Origin: Bernardetia sp042180575
GTDB taxonomy: Bacteria; Bacteroidota; Bacteroidia; Cytophagales; Bernardetiaceae
DNA length: 64,000 bases
Assembly (NCBI RefSeq): GCF_042180575.1
Contig: NZ_CP170094.1
Coordinates: 2,604,001 to 2,668,000, forward strand
Direction of reading: 5' to 3'
Shown here: piece by piece, positions 52,379 through 60,586 of the stretch
Layout: each line of letters opens with the position of its first letter
Numbering within the stretch: position 1 is the first letter of the stretch
Notes under the pieces: model-generated
Told to the model about the DNA's origin: nothing
Database searches by the model: none
Seen by the model: only the letters and a program-made list of their open reading frames with translations
Program-made: the position numbers and the translations under genes

Positions 52379-52972
52379 ATGATTTTAATAAATGAAATAC
52401 TTTTTTTGAAATCTCTTGATAAAAGAAGGAAACAATTAAGATTAATAGAAAGAACATTATCAGAAAATAATTTTGATAAATACTCTATTTATAGATGTCT
52501 ATGGATATTTGATGATATAAGAAGAGGCTTTTTTGATTTTCGGGGTCAATACTCTAGTGAACCTTATAATAACTTTGAATCTAATGAGATTTCTTATGAA
52601 GTTATAATTGAAGAAAAAAAAATCATATTCAAACTTTCAAATCTTTATTTTGATACAGAAAGTCTAATTAATTTTCTTTCAAAAATAAGCAAAGAAACAA
52701 CTGGTTCTTATGAAATAGAATTTATAGAAAAAGGGTTTGAATTCGAACCAGATAAAAGACCTTCTACTGTAGGTTGGTTTACAAATGATTTGCAAGATGT
52801 CAAAATTATGTGTTTAAAGCACATGAGAGATAACTATATTTCTGGAATTCCTCCAAAACCTAGAAATGAATATAATTTATTACGAGCTATGACAGCAACA
52901 AACACAAAACTTTATTTGCGTTCCGAAAGTAAAAATAGAGTAAACTTAACCATTGAATTAAGCACATTATGA
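52379..52972 (+). CDS. Unknown protein paired with a macro-domain gene
   Basis: A 197-residue protein of unknown family. It is helical at the N-terminus (KSLDKRRKQLRLIERTLSEN), with a beta-rich centre (ISYEVIIEEKKIIFKLSNLYF) and a Gly/Pro-rich segment (DNYISGIPPKPRNEYNLLRA, about 158-177). Its stop codon overlaps the start of the macro-domain gene by four bases (ATGA), so the two are translationally coupled. I looked for DarT or ADP-ribosyltransferase motifs and found none that are convincing. Composition is slightly more AT-rich than the housekeeping genes. Confidence 0.65.
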   Translation: MILINEILFLKSLDKRRKQLRLIERTLSENNFDKYSIYRCLWIFDDIRRGFFDFRGQYSSEPYNNFESNEISYEVIIEEKKIIFKLSNLYFDTESLINFLSKISKETTGSYEIEFIEKGFEFEPDKRPSTVGWFTNDLQDVKIMCLKHMRDNYISGIPPKPRNEYNLLRAMTATNTKLYLRSESKNRVNLTIELSTL

Positions 52973-53430
52973 ACTACACAAAAGGAAATATTCTAGAATC
53001 AAATACAGAAGTAATCATCAACCCTGTAAATACAGTTGGAGTAATGGGAAAAGGTCTTGCTTTAGCATTCAAAAAACAGTTTCCTCATAATTATAAAATC
53101 TATAAAGAAGCTTGTAAGAATCAAGCTATCGATATTGGAAAGTTGCTTTTAGTTGATGAATCTACTTTAGAACAAAAGAAATTTGTCATAAACTTTCCTA
53201 CCAAAAAACACTGGCGCAGTTCTTCCAAAATAGAATACATTGAAGAAGGGTTGAAAGATTTAGTCAGAATTATAGAAACTCAAAAGTTTGAAAGTATGGC
53301 TGTTCCTGCTTTGGGATGTGGTTTGGGAGGATTAGAATGGGGAAGTGTAAAATTATTGCTTGAAAAATATTTGGGAAATATAGATACGACAGATATAGTT
53401 ATTTATCAACCCAACTATTTCAAACCATAA
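52969..53430 (+). CDS. Macro-domain protein (DarG-like ADP-ribosyl hydrolase)
   Basis: A 153-residue stand-alone macro domain. GNILESNTEVIINPVNTVGV (about 6-25), GVMGKGLALAFKKQFP (about 24-39), NFPTKKHWRSSSKIEYIEEGL (about 75-95) and AVPALGCGLGGLEW (about 108-121) match the DarG/ALC1-like group, which binds ADP-ribose and can remove it from DNA or protein. DarG is normally the antitoxin of DarT and carries an extra C-terminal domain, which is missing here. The upstream overlapping gene is not recognisably DarT. Confidence 0.85.
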   Translation: MNYTKGNILESNTEVIINPVNTVGVMGKGLALAFKKQFPHNYKIYKEACKNQAIDIGKLLLVDESTLEQKKFVINFPTKKHWRSSSKIEYIEEGLKDLVRIIETQKFESMAVPALGCGLGGLEWGSVKLLLEKYLGNIDTTDIVIYQPNYFKP

Positions 53431-53487
53431 ACAAAAATATTTTTTAAAAGCTTTTTTTTATAATTTATTTTTGGTTTTTGTAATATG

Positions 53488-53619
53488 CTATAATTCGCCT
53501 TCCAATTTGAAATATTGATAATTCATTCTATCTTTTCTAAAATTTTTTGGTAGTCTTTCTGCAATTTCTTCTTTAGCTACTCCAATAAGTAGGCATAAAT
53601 AAAATGCTATGGCTATCAT
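53488..53619 (-). pseudogene. Possible transposase C-terminal fragment
   Basis: A short leftward frame reads MIAIAFYLCLLIGVAKEEIA, then ERLPKNFRKDRMNYQYFKLEGEL and a stop. It looks like the end of a transposase but is too short to assign. Its upstream side is replaced by the palindromic element at 53620-53716. Confidence 0.3.
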
Positions 53620-53716
53620 AACGTGAACCTTTAGGTTTATATTAGATAAAATAGATGTAATTTCTTATCTTGTATGTAAGAATTCATCTAGCAGATGGAG
53701 AATAAAGGTTCAGGTT
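53620..53716. repeat. MITE-like palindromic element, 97 bp
   Basis: Terminal inverted repeats AACGTGAACCTTTA and AACCTGAACCTTTA (complemented) differ at one base. Inside, TAGATG(T)AATTTCTTA pairs with TAAGAATTCATCTA, so the whole unit folds into one long imperfect hairpin. It encodes nothing. Its ends share AACGTGAAC with the IS982-family element at 37043. No target duplication is evident. Confidence 0.5.
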
Positions 53717-54022
53717 AATTTTAAAAATAGTAGGGTACAGTAGTTTAGACATATTCCTCGTTAGTTTTTGTGGTGTAGTAGTTCAAAAATACGAGGAATC
53801 TTTTTATAGTTTGTACAACCTATGACAGATATAACTCAGAAGTTGTATGCGTTAATTATTTTCATTCCAAAAAGGCTAAATTCTAGTCTGTTCATTGTTA
53901 TTTTCTCATCAAGAAATGCTGCTATTCTCTTCAAAAAAGTCTTGAATAGACCAAATTTATCTCATTTTTACTTCCGAACTACGAACTCAAACAGCTTCTA
54001 ATATAATTTTAGAATATTCTCG
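53717..54022. other. Degraded sequence downstream of the lanthipeptide operon
   Basis: No intact gene. ATTCCTCG and CGAGGAAT form an 8-bp inverted repeat around 53753-53799. A leftward frame (stop at 53836) reads KTFLKRIAAFLDEKITMNRL and FSLFGMKIINAYNF, protein-like but unassigned, and probably the relic of a mobile element. Confidence 0.35.
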
Positions 54023-54901
54023 CTAAGAAACTTTATTGTATTTGTTTTGTGCGATGACAGATTTATAATGATGAGATAGCATGTAATAAATAACAAATTC
54101 ATTTTGTCTGCTTTTACTTCTAAACAGTCTGTTTAAAGTCATGTGTGAAAGACTAAAAATTATATTTTCTAATATATCTTTATCTTGGATATTATTTAAT
54201 ATATTATTTATAGAGGACGTTGGAAAATGGTAATGGTTTTTGATAGACGTAGCAAAACTATAATTAGTTTCATTACTAAGCAAGCCTCTTATATTCTTTT
54301 TTGTATTTCTATATTTAGTATCTAACTGTCGCTTTAAAAATTTATTGTATCCCATTTCATCCTTAAAGGCATTGATGTATTTTTCTATTAGCTCTTTTTT
54401 ATCCTCTAAGGATATCTTAAATGTATCTAGTAGTTTGTTAGTCAGATATATACCAGCTAACCAACGATAATTGTCATCAAGAGTTTCATCTAAATCATTC
54501 AGTATTGATAAAATAGTCTCACTATCTATACAGAATATTGTTTCAGCGTCATCTATTGTATCAAACCCATATCTTTCTAATTCTCTAACATATGTGTCTA
54601 TTTGTATTTTCCAAATAATTTTTTGACTAAGTAATTCTGATAGACAATTCTTCAAGTCTGTTATAATTAGTTGAAGATGATTTGTATCATTTAATTGCAA
54701 TCGCACACGCAAATGAAAATCTGGATCGTAATATCGTATAAAAAACCATTTTGATATAAGTCTATCCTGTTTCCATTTATTTATTAAAGGAGCTAAATGC
54801 TTTATCAGTATATCATCCGCTGTTTTTACACCTGTATAAAGCTTGAAAAAGAACCATTCCTCTCCAATTATAAATGTTCTTTTAGTAGTCGTATTATTCA
54901 T
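54023..54901 (-). CDS. Lantibiotic dehydratase elimination domain (LanB C-terminal protein)
   Basis: A 292-residue protein of the SpaB C-terminal/thiopeptide-type bacteriocin family. The N-terminal EEWFFFKLYTGVKTADDILI (about 14-33) and WFFIRYYDPDFHLRVRLQ (about 52-69) are the family signature, with Arg and His residues that in LanB enzymes eliminate glutamate from glutamylated Ser/Thr to give dehydroamino acids. In classical class I lanthipeptide systems this domain is fused to the large glutamylation domain; here it is a separate gene, 75 bp downstream of that partner. It is the last gene of the operon. Confidence 0.88.
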   Translation of the reverse strand: MNNTTTKRTFIIGEEWFFFKLYTGVKTADDILIKHLAPLINKWKQDRLISKWFFIRYYDPDFHLRVRLQLNDTNHLQLIITDLKNCLSELLSQKIIWKIQIDTYVRELERYGFDTIDDAETIFCIDSETILSILNDLDETLDDNYRWLAGIYLTNKLLDTFKISLEDKKELIEKYINAFKDEMGYNKFLKRQLDTKYRNTKKNIRGLLSNETNYSFATSIKNHYHFPTSSINNILNNIQDKDILENIIFSLSHMTLNRLFRSKSRQNEFVIYYMLSHHYKSVIAQNKYNKVS

Positions 54902-54976
54902 ATGATTAAGTTTTTATATAGACCAATATCAAAAATAAAATGTATAGATTCAAAAATGGTAAATTGGTGTTTATGT

Positions 54977-57187
54977 TTATATATCCTTATAAATAGAAAA
55001 TATAAATTCGTTAACAAACCTTTTATTATCTACATCTTTACACAGAGTGTCCTCAGAGAAGATAAACTCCTCTAGAATAAAGCTATTTTTTTTCTTTAAT
55101 AGAGTAAGTAACATTTTTACAGTAGAAAGATTCTCTAAGTTAATTAGTAATTTGTTATCACCTTCAATAAAATATACTAGAGATGGTAAGTCCAAACGAG
55201 TTTGTAATTCTCTTATCTTTTGTAAGATAGTATCAGGGTTTTCAATCTCGTATATGTCTTTTATTTCTTCTGTTTTAATTCTCCATTTTGCTGTAGAAAG
55301 TAAAATTTTTTTATATATCACTCTCGGAAAAAACTCAAACATATTATTCAAACTATCCCAACCAAAGCGCACTAAATTTCTTTTATTTAAATGCTGCATA
55401 TCACAAAGAAATTTATAAGCAGGAAGAGTGCTTAGTTTGTAGTTATGTGCTGTTGTTAGCTTTGGACATATCTCTTTTTGTGAGTACTTACTTCGTAAAA
55501 ATAGACGATTATACCTAATAGAAATTAATAAATCATCTAGACATATTTTTTGTTCATCATGTTTGTTTGATCTAGAAAGGAAAGAAATTTCATGAGAACG
55601 AAGAGATGGACGCATAAGTACATTTCCTAAGCGATCTTCAGGTAAATGAACAATCTCTGCAAGAACTTTATCTATATTTATTTGTTCTTCTTTTGCTATG
55701 ATTTTATTTACAAAATCATTAATTTTTTCATCTCCATGGCAGAACCTACCTAATAGATTAGCTGCACTAGAACCTGAAAAGAAGTTAATATAGAGATACT
55801 GCTCTCCATCTATAATAGCTAACTGAGCAATTGTTGAAAGTGTATCATGAAGATCTGTCCATTTATCTTCATTTGGTATTTCACCTTCATTTATTACTAT
55901 TGTTTTTTCCTTATTTTGTATAGCTTTGAGGGTTTTATTTAGTATTAACTGATCAACATCAGACCATTTTTTTTGTTGAGATAAACTTGATGAAGCATTT
56001 CTTCCAAAAACAATATCATCTATTAAAGGATTGACATCACCAGCTCCTGTATTAACTGGATATCCCAACCCCATTTCTTTATCTAAAACCAATGAAAGTG
56101 GAATTTCTTGTGATTCATATCGCTCTTGAAAGGCTTTTTTGAAGTCATCTAATTCATTTTTCTCATCTAAATTTTGTATATAAGCTATATTATTTAATAA
56201 TTTGAATGCTTCTATTACATCTTGTCCAGTAGTATGTTCTAATAAATTATCTTTAGTTCCTACAATGAGATCAGTTTGAAATACATACTTCTCTTCTATA
56301 GGTATATTTAATGTTTTTAATAGTTTTATAATTTCTTTATATGTGCTGACATCATTTTCTAGTTGAGCATCTAATTGAGTTAATTTATTTCTAATATCTT
56401 TGAATACCTCTACTTGATCAGTTTCTTCTATGCGTTCCAAAACATGAATAATATTATCTAGATTCTCTTCTCCACATACTGTTTGAGTGAGTTCATTAAT
56501 TAAAATTTGGCTATCGATAAGTTCCAACACAAAATCTTTAGCATCCTCAAGACTAATCTCCTCATCAAAATGTATTACTGATTTTGCAATTTCATTAATA
56601 TTTTTACCTTTTTTACATCCTTGAATAATAAGTTCTAAATATTCTGAGTTTTCTACCTCTATAACTTTATGAGTAAGTATTGATTTATCATTATATTTAT
56701 ATTCGATAAATCGCAGTAAACCTCCAACCTTATACAGGCTATCATTGGGATAATAGAGAAGTTGTTCTTTTATGGAAGGGATGTCTTGAATATATTTGAT
56801 AATAACGCCTGTTAAATTCATATCCAATCGTGTATGCCTTTTATTGAAGGCATTATCTCTATATATTTTAGATTTTTGACTCAAATTACCAACAGTACAG
56901 CCAGAGAACATTCCAAAAGGTGTTGGACGTGTACTCATTCTAGATATATATTTTAAAAAAGATGTTTTTAGCTTTTCATTGCTCTTATTATCTTGAGCAA
57001 TAGACCACTTTTGTAATTCTTTAAAAAAACTTGGTGAAGCCAAATAAATAGCTTCTTGTATAGCTTTTTTTAAAAAAACATCTTTTAATTTCTGGTCTGT
57101 AATTTCTTTACCCTTTGTAATATCTAAAAAAGAATCTATGGATAACAATGGAGTCCTTAGGATATATGTATCAAAAAAACTATACAT
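54977..57187 (-). CDS. Lantibiotic dehydratase glutamylation domain (LanB N-terminal protein)
   Basis: A 736-residue LanB N-terminal protein. The family landmark MSTRPTPFGMFSGCTVGNLS lies at about residues 80-99, with IRYNRLFLRSKYSQKEICP (about 560-578) and FGWDSL-like sequence (about 610) further on. The family transfers glutamate from glutamyl-tRNA to Ser/Thr of the precursor; the elimination step is supplied by the separate 292-residue protein encoded next. It starts 12 bp after the S41 peptidase stop, so it is in one operon with it. A cytosolic complex with LanC and the small dehydratase is expected. Confidence 0.9.
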   Translation of the reverse strand: MYSFFDTYILRTPLLSIDSFLDITKGKEITDQKLKDVFLKKAIQEAIYLASPSFFKELQKWSIAQDNKSNEKLKTSFLKYISRMSTRPTPFGMFSGCTVGNLSQKSKIYRDNAFNKRHTRLDMNLTGVIIKYIQDIPSIKEQLLYYPNDSLYKVGGLLRFIEYKYNDKSILTHKVIEVENSEYLELIIQGCKKGKNINEIAKSVIHFDEEISLEDAKDFVLELIDSQILINELTQTVCGEENLDNIIHVLERIEETDQVEVFKDIRNKLTQLDAQLENDVSTYKEIIKLLKTLNIPIEEKYVFQTDLIVGTKDNLLEHTTGQDVIEAFKLLNNIAYIQNLDEKNELDDFKKAFQERYESQEIPLSLVLDKEMGLGYPVNTGAGDVNPLIDDIVFGRNASSSLSQQKKWSDVDQLILNKTLKAIQNKEKTIVINEGEIPNEDKWTDLHDTLSTIAQLAIIDGEQYLYINFFSGSSAANLLGRFCHGDEKINDFVNKIIAKEEQINIDKVLAEIVHLPEDRLGNVLMRPSLRSHEISFLSRSNKHDEQKICLDDLLISIRYNRLFLRSKYSQKEICPKLTTAHNYKLSTLPAYKFLCDMQHLNKRNLVRFGWDSLNNMFEFFPRVIYKKILLSTAKWRIKTEEIKDIYEIENPDTILQKIRELQTRLDLPSLVYFIEGDNKLLINLENLSTVKMLLTLLKKKNSFILEEFIFSEDTLCKDVDNKRFVNEFIFSIYKDI

Positions 57188-57198
57188 AATGAGTTATA

Positions 57199-58905
57199 TC
57201 AAGGTTTAGATGAGGTAGTAATTAATTTAATAGCTGTTTGGATATATTCCTCTTCAGCCAAAGATGAAGTATGCTCTTCTACTAGAACATCTATCTTTAT
57301 TCCTTTTCTTTGTATTTCTTCTCCATTTGGGTAGAAAGCACCTAGGCTCGTAAAGCTTACTGTTGTACCATCAGGCGTAGTAAAAGTAGCTATATTCATA
57401 ATAGATCCTGCGGTAGGTTCTCCAATGGTAATACAATTCGGAGATGCCTGAATAGCTACACTTATATATTCTGCTCGGCTTTGTGTAGCATGATTAACTA
57501 ACAAAATTACTTTGCCTTTATAAAAATTTGGATTGCGCTTACCAGCTCTAAAAGGATTTATGATTTTTCCTAGTGGAGCTTCTATCATGTTTGCATAAGA
57601 AGGCTTACCTTTTACAGGTGCAATAATTTTAATGAAGTTAGTTTTATCAGGGTATAAAAAATTAGCAAAGTCTGTTTCAGAAATATATTTTGGATAACAT
57701 CTCATATCGATAATGAGACCATCCGTTTTTTTAAACTTCTTAAATACTTTCTTGAGATCTTTCTTTGAAATAGTATAAGGGTTAATATAACCTATTTTTT
57801 CAGTAATAAATTGCTGTTGTGCTAAAGGTTTAGGATATAAAGTAGTATAACCTTGTCCTTTTATGTTATTATCATCATAAAGATGATAAATAGATTCTCT
57901 AACTATTCCTCCACGATTAACTTTTACACGAATAGAGTCTTTATCATTAAATAATATCCATCTTGCCCATTTTTTCTTAAAACTTTCATTTGAACACGAG
58001 ATAATTTCACCAACATTTTCATTTAGTCTAGATTTAATATCCACTCCTTCAATTTCAAGGATTAAATCTCCTAATTGAATATCATCTTGTTGAGCTAAAG
58101 TTTTATTCCAAATATCTGTGACTACCAATGTATCATTTATTAGAGCAACATTGATGATAGGTTTGTATTGAAAAAGTGTGTCTTGTAAAGTCAAACTAAG
58201 ATAATAAGCATGTGAATCATTTAGAGATGCAATCAATTTTGCTTTGGCTTTCTCATAGACAAACTCTGAATCTGCTAAAATAAACTCTTTGAGATAAGGT
58301 ACTAATTGACTTTCCCAAGTATTATCAGTAAGATATTTATTAACATTACAATAAGCTATCATATTCCAAAAACTAAAAAAAAACAATACTCTATATTTTT
58401 TTAGTTTGTAGTCAAAATGAGGTACTGCTTTCTCATTATCAAAAGTAGGAATTAGATTGAATCTACTTGACGAAAAGTAATAATTTTTGCTAGGGGTTTG
58501 TAAATGAGTTCTTAATTTTTTTCTAATTTGTTCATTAGTAAATACACTATCTATCCATTTATAATTTACATTCTTAGTAAACAAGTTAGTTGTATCTAGC
58601 CTGTTTAGCGAAGTGCTTTTTTTGTAGTTAGCTTTCTTATCATAAGTATCAATAAAGTGAATTAGATAATTATCCAGATGACTTTGTTTCTGAATATTAT
58701 CGATACTATCTATTGCTTTCAAAAACACCTCATTCCAAGAATACTTACCTGCACTTATTTTAGGATGATGATATTTGAGAAATCCCCAAATAAGTCCAAA
58801 TTGTTTGTAAGACTCTAATTTATCCATTTTTTTGGCAAAAACAATGCTTGTGAACATCATCATACTACATACTAATACTATAAAGCGTATTTTCTTTTGT
58901 AACAT
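57199..58905 (-). CDS. Secreted S41-family peptidase with PDZ-like domain
   Basis: A 568-residue protein. The signal peptide (about 1-25, VLVCSMMMFTSIVFAK) sends it to the periplasm or beyond. An N-terminal helical region (about 30-210) precedes a PDZ-like segment (IQLGDLILEIEGVDI, about 274-288) and the S41 catalytic domain, with the probable nucleophile in VNHATQSRAEYISVA (about 478-492) and GEPTAGSIMNIATF downstream. It lies between lanC and lanB with almost no spacing, so it belongs to the lanthipeptide operon; leader removal or processing of the exported peptide is an inference. ATG 58905 is preferred to the TTG at 58920. Confidence 0.82.
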   Translation of the reverse strand: MLQKKIRFIVLVCSMMMFTSIVFAKKMDKLESYKQFGLIWGFLKYHHPKISAGKYSWNEVFLKAIDSIDNIQKQSHLDNYLIHFIDTYDKKANYKKSTSLNRLDTTNLFTKNVNYKWIDSVFTNEQIRKKLRTHLQTPSKNYYFSSSRFNLIPTFDNEKAVPHFDYKLKKYRVLFFFSFWNMIAYCNVNKYLTDNTWESQLVPYLKEFILADSEFVYEKAKAKLIASLNDSHAYYLSLTLQDTLFQYKPIINVALINDTLVVTDIWNKTLAQQDDIQLGDLILEIEGVDIKSRLNENVGEIISCSNESFKKKWARWILFNDKDSIRVKVNRGGIVRESIYHLYDDNNIKGQGYTTLYPKPLAQQQFITEKIGYINPYTISKKDLKKVFKKFKKTDGLIIDMRCYPKYISETDFANFLYPDKTNFIKIIAPVKGKPSYANMIEAPLGKIINPFRAGKRNPNFYKGKVILLVNHATQSRAEYISVAIQASPNCITIGEPTAGSIMNIATFTTPDGTTVSFTSLGAFYPNGEEIQRKGIKIDVLVEEHTSSLAEEEYIQTAIKLITTSSKP

Positions 58906-58920
58906 TTTTTTATTATTCAA

Positions 58921-60141
58921 TTAATATTTTATCATCAAAATCTCTTCGGCAGTAGAGGTATCCCATTCTAAGAATTTTTGATAACATACTAATACTCCAG
59001 CCAAACCCTCTAAAATGGATAAATTTTCCTCAATAGAGTTCACAATCACAAATCCATAATTGATATTTCCTTTTTCTTTTTCTTTATGTGCTTTTGTTTG
59101 TTCTAACCAGTAATTTGCTGTTTCTAAAAAAAACTCTTCATTAGTTATCTTGTAGATATTTAAAAACATTATTGCTAAACCACTTGTGCCATGACAAAAA
59201 CCAGCATCAATAGTGAAGTTTTGCTCATAGTCTCTACGTTGAGCAACAGTTCTAAGCATGCTTACAATACTATCATAATGTTTATTGATTCCTAAAAGAT
59301 TAATAGTATGCAACAATGTGTACAAGATTCCTAAATCTCCATAACACCAACCTAGTCTGGAATTCTCAGCTTTATAGGATTTATTATGGAAATCTGTTGC
59401 CTTTATTTTGAGAGGAAAATAACAATAAATAACATCGTCTAACTTTTGAAGATGATTTAAATAAAACTCTATAGCAGCAACAACTATTTCCTTTATTTTA
59501 CTGTTAAGTTCTGATAATAAAATATTTCTTGAGAGAACTTTTGAAAGAAAGAATATATTAGCTCCCATACCGTGAGCATTGCCAAAATCTATAATTGTAT
59601 CATAGTAGTCATACTTATCATATTTTGTCCAATAGATAAATCCATCTTCTGTTTGACTTGTTTGAGAAATGGTAAGTTGAACAATTTTTTCAAGATTTTC
59701 TATATTTTCTCTTTCTAAAAAATAAAGACCAACACCAACTAAACCGTGTAAAATATCAAAATTATTTTGCTCTGATAATGATACTATCTGTTCTTGTAGT
59801 ATTTCATCAATTTCGCTAAGAACAGCATCTATATCTTGCTGCAATGAAGGAGTGTGTATTAGTTTTTTCTTCTGTAATTGAAGTAAAACATAACCATATC
59901 CAGCGAGACCATCACAATAGGTTGGGCTTATATGGGTAGATTCGTTAAGGATATCAAATGTTTTATGAATATACTCTTCAATTACCTCTCTATTAGATAA
60001 GGGTTGTGTTTGACTAAGTGTAAGAATCAAACCTGGCATACCTGCTAACAATCCTATATGACGTGCATTACGTACATGTTTAATTCTTTCCCAATCAGAA
60101 AGATAATCAGTTATATTTTCTACTTCTTTAACAATATCCAT
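58921..60141 (-). CDS. LanC-like lanthionine cyclase
   Basis: A 406-residue cyclase with the toroidal GxxG-rich alpha-barrel. The three zinc ligands are visible: Cys in RLGWCYGDLGIL (about 273-284) and Cys-His in DAGFCHGTSGLAIMF (about 320-334). Further repeats include YCDGLAGYGYVLLQL (about 79-93), DILHGLVGVGLYFL and ILEGLAGVLVCYQKF. It adds Cys thiols to dehydrated Ser/Thr to form lanthionine rings. The frame opens at 60189, but that N-terminus translates AT-rich leader; ATG 60141 is preferred. It follows the precursor gene after a hairpin. Confidence 0.92.
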   Translation of the reverse strand: MDIVKEVENITDYLSDWERIKHVRNARHIGLLAGMPGLILTLSQTQPLSNREVIEEYIHKTFDILNESTHISPTYCDGLAGYGYVLLQLQKKKLIHTPSLQQDIDAVLSEIDEILQEQIVSLSEQNNFDILHGLVGVGLYFLERENIENLEKIVQLTISQTSQTEDGFIYWTKYDKYDYYDTIIDFGNAHGMGANIFFLSKVLSRNILLSELNSKIKEIVVAAIEFYLNHLQKLDDVIYCYFPLKIKATDFHNKSYKAENSRLGWCYGDLGILYTLLHTINLLGINKHYDSIVSMLRTVAQRRDYEQNFTIDAGFCHGTSGLAIMFLNIYKITNEEFFLETANYWLEQTKAHKEKEKGNINYGFVIVNSIEENLSILEGLAGVLVCYQKFLEWDTSTAEEILMIKY

Positions 60142-60180
60142 ACAATAAATAAAAAAAAGGCTATAAGTGTAAAATAGAAA

Positions 60181-60223
60181 GAATATCATAAACTAATTTA
60201 AACACAATTAATTTATGATATTC
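60181..60223 (-). terminator. Hairpin between precursor and lanC (attenuator)
   Basis: GAATATCATAAA and its 12-nt complement form a perfect stem with a 19-nt loop, followed in the minus direction by TTCTATTTT. Placed between the precursor and the biosynthetic genes, it probably reduces read-through so that precursor mRNA exceeds enzyme mRNA, as in many lantibiotic operons. Confidence 0.6.
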
Positions 60224-60349
60224 TTTACTAGAAGTAATCTATTTAGATTAAAAGTGTTAAAATCTTTTTTAGAGACTAATAAGATAATTAGAGACTAATA
60301 GACAATTACACTCTATTCAGCAGACAGTTCTTTAGTAAAAATAGAGGTT

Positions 60350-60586
60350 TTATTCAGCAGATATTTCTGCAATACCACATCTTTGAGGAGCAGTAGTTGG
60401 AAGAGGACATGAGCCTCCCCAACAGGTATTGCCCTGCCCTGCAGAAGCAGGCTCACAACCGTGTGGGCTACAGCATAAAAAACCTGTACATCCAGAATAT
60501 GAAGTAGTTCCCCCTCCATTTATAGAGGATTGTTGCTCTTCTGTAAGTACAGATACAACTTTTTTCTTTAAATTTAATTTGCTCAT
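60350..60586 (-). CDS. Class I lanthipeptide precursor
   Basis: A 78-residue precursor. The leader MSKLNLKKKVVSVLTEEQQS ends in SINGGG (about residues 21-26), a double-glycine type cleavage site. The core, about 52 residues, has seven Cys (SGC, LCC, HGC, NTC, GSC, RCG) and many Ser, Thr and Gly, so it can form several (methyl)lanthionine rings. LNLKKK followed by an NGGG end is typical of Bacteroidota RiPP leaders. The dehydratase and cyclase genes lie immediately downstream. An overlapping frame ending at 60313 is not a better candidate. Confidence 0.9.
   Translation of the reverse strand: MSKLNLKKKVVSVLTEEQQSSINGGGTTSYSGCTGFLCCSPHGCEPASAGQGNTCWGGSCPLPTTAPQRCGIAEISAE

Noticed and set aside
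52379..53430. A DarTG toxin-antitoxin system
   Set aside because: The macro domain fits DarG, but the partner lacks DarT-like motifs and DarG's C-terminal domain is missing, so the name is not justified.
60313..60519. Open frame overlapping the lanthipeptide precursor in another frame (68 codons)
   Set aside because: It lacks a leader, GG site and Cys pattern; the precursor frame explains the sequence. Only its final Ser-Ala-Glu tail is noteworthy.
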